Below are positions 63,219-64,000 of a stretch of 64,000 nucleotides of DNA, piece after piece (position 1 is the stretch's first letter; every line of letters starts with the position of its first letter). The notes under the pieces are model-generated. The model searched no databases. It saw only the letters and a list, made by a program, of their open reading frames with translations, and had not been told where the DNA came from. This stretch comes from M0027 sp021713415 (GTDB lineage Bacteria > Pseudomonadota > Gammaproteobacteria > Francisellales > Francisellaceae), in contig JAKJJQ010000007.1 of assembly GCA_021713415.1 (NCBI GenBank), positions 1-64,000 on the forward strand, given 5' to 3'. Both the position numbers and the translations under genes were made by a program.

Positions 63219-64000
63219 ATGGAAGATAATAATATTGAGAAGCCACAATTTAGCATTATTACAGTTTGCTATAATGCGGCTGATACCATTGAACAAACGA
63301 TATTAAGTGTCAGAGATCAAACATATAAAGATTTTGAGCATATCATTATTGATGGTGGCTCAAAAGATGGCACGTTAGATATTATTCAACAATACCGAGA
63401 TGGCTTTTCTGTTGTCATATCAGAACCTGATAATGGTATTTATGATGCCATGAATAAAGGTATAAAAAGAGCTAAAGGTGATTTTATTGGGATATTAAAT
63501 GCTGATGACTTTTATATGAAAAATACTTTAGCACGGGTTAAAAATGCGATTGATAGTACAAAACGAGAGGGCATTTATTATGGCAAGCTTGTTACATTTG
63601 ATTATGATATTAATGATGGCTATGTTGTAGCGCCTTTAAATGTTGAACATTTAAAAAGCTTTATGTGTTTGAATCATCCAACCTGTTTTGTGCATAGAAA
63701 TATTTATGCTTTATATACATACAATAGCGAATATAAATCAGCAGCAGATCAGGATTTATTTCTAACTTTATATGAAAATGACTATCCTTTTATTAATGTG
63801 GCAGAAGTATTAACTGCCATGCGCAAAGGTGGCATGTCTTCTAATTATGCTTCTTACCTAGAAATATGGCGTATTCAAAAAGAGCATAAAATTGGAATTT
63901 TATTGAGGTATAAAACATTCATTGTTAACATAATGACATATTTAGTTGCAAAGATGCCATTAAAAAAATTTCGTCAATTTTATAAGAGTCATATCAGCTG
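63219..64000 (+). CDS. Family 2 glycosyltransferase (3' end outside the window)
   Basis: The frame is open from ATG 63219 to the last base, giving 260 codons plus two bases. It begins with FSIITVCYNAADTIEQTILS, continues DFEHIIIDGGSKDGTLDI and EPDNGIYDAMNKGIKRAKGDFIGILNADD, a GT-A enzyme of the WcaA type. The DxD-like NADD motif is present. A repeat-unit transferase is likely; the C-terminus is unseen. It is spaced 62 bases from the GT9-like gene. Confidence 0.9.
   Translation, partial: MEDNNIEKPQFSIITVCYNAADTIEQTILSVRDQTYKDFEHIIIDGGSKDGTLDIIQQYRDGFSVVISEPDNGIYDAMNKGIKRAKGDFIGILNADDFYMKNTLARVKNAIDSTKREGIYYGKLVTFDYDINDGYVVAPLNVEHLKSFMCLNHPTCFVHRNIYALYTYNSEYKSAADQDLFLTLYENDYPFINVAEVLTAMRKGGMSSNYASYLEIWRIQKEHKIGILLRYKTFIVNIMTYLVAKMPLKKFRQFYKSHIS

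Noticed and set aside
1..64000. CRISPR arrays, rRNA genes, prophage or restriction-modification systems
   Set aside because: No repeat-spacer pattern, rRNA motif, integrase, phage structural gene or methyltransferase was seen; only one tRNA gene was found.

Overview
The window reads as a chromosomal piece of an AT-rich gammaproteobacterium. The evidence is the block glmM - tpiA - secG - tRNA-Leu(GAG) - nuoA-N with nuoC and nuoD unfused, plus clpS-clpA and folE nearby. From memory this order resembles Legionella, Francisella and Piscirickettsia-like bacteria, but no search was run and the genus is not claimed.

Layout. (1) 1-127: right end of an ISAs1/H-repeat-type insertion sequence. It has cut into a very large surface-protein gene, leaving its 3' part (to 5258) with two beta-propeller (FG-GAP-like) blocks and cadherin-like repeats. 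(2) 5.3-7.6 kb: small envelope and housekeeping genes (DUF2845-like exported protein, alpha/beta hydrolase, four-helix membrane protein, DUF4156-like lipoprotein), with AT-rich dyads before two of them. (3) 7.8-13.4 kb: folE, clpS, clpA, a SHOCT/DUF4870-type membrane protein, glmM. (4) 13.4-14.2 kb: an unrecognised minus-strand gene. (5) 14.4-30.5 kb: tpiA, secG, tRNA-Leu and the complete 14-gene respiratory complex I operon.

(6) 30.5-64 kb: a surface-polysaccharide locus of about 33.5 kb that begins only 25 bases after nuoN and runs off the window. It holds a polyprenyl-phosphate sugar-1-phosphate transferase that starts the repeat unit. Next come five genes for a CDP-3,6-dideoxyhexose-like sugar (rfbF, rfbG, a ColD-like dehydratase, an RmlC-like epimerase, an SDR reductase). 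Then come a Wzx flippase, a Wzy-like polymerase and glycosyltransferases. An acetamidino-sugar module (WbpG/HisH/HisF type) and galE follow. A second stretch carries a fused dehydrogenase, a heparinase II/III-like protein, a WbuB-like transferase, UDP-ManNAcA genes (wecB, wecC), a TviB-type dehydrogenase and GDP-fucose genes (manC, gmd, fcl). It ends with a second flippase, three small poorly understood genes, a GT9-like transferase and an incomplete GT2 transferase.

How the parts fit: the locus makes activated sugars (CDP-dideoxyhexose, UDP-ManNAcA, UDP-HexNAcA, GDP-L-fucose), builds repeat units on undecaprenyl phosphate at the inner membrane, flips them and polymerises them. Two flippases with one visible polymerase suggest either two glycans or a mosaic locus. 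The points most worth following are the Fe-S-free ColD-type dehydratase in a CDP-sugar pathway, the paired small paralogous module next to an NTase-like and a ParB-like gene, and the IS-interrupted surface protein. No gene-free stretch exceeds 300 bases; the longest (8467-8746, 41248-41506, 14176-14414) are described as sites.
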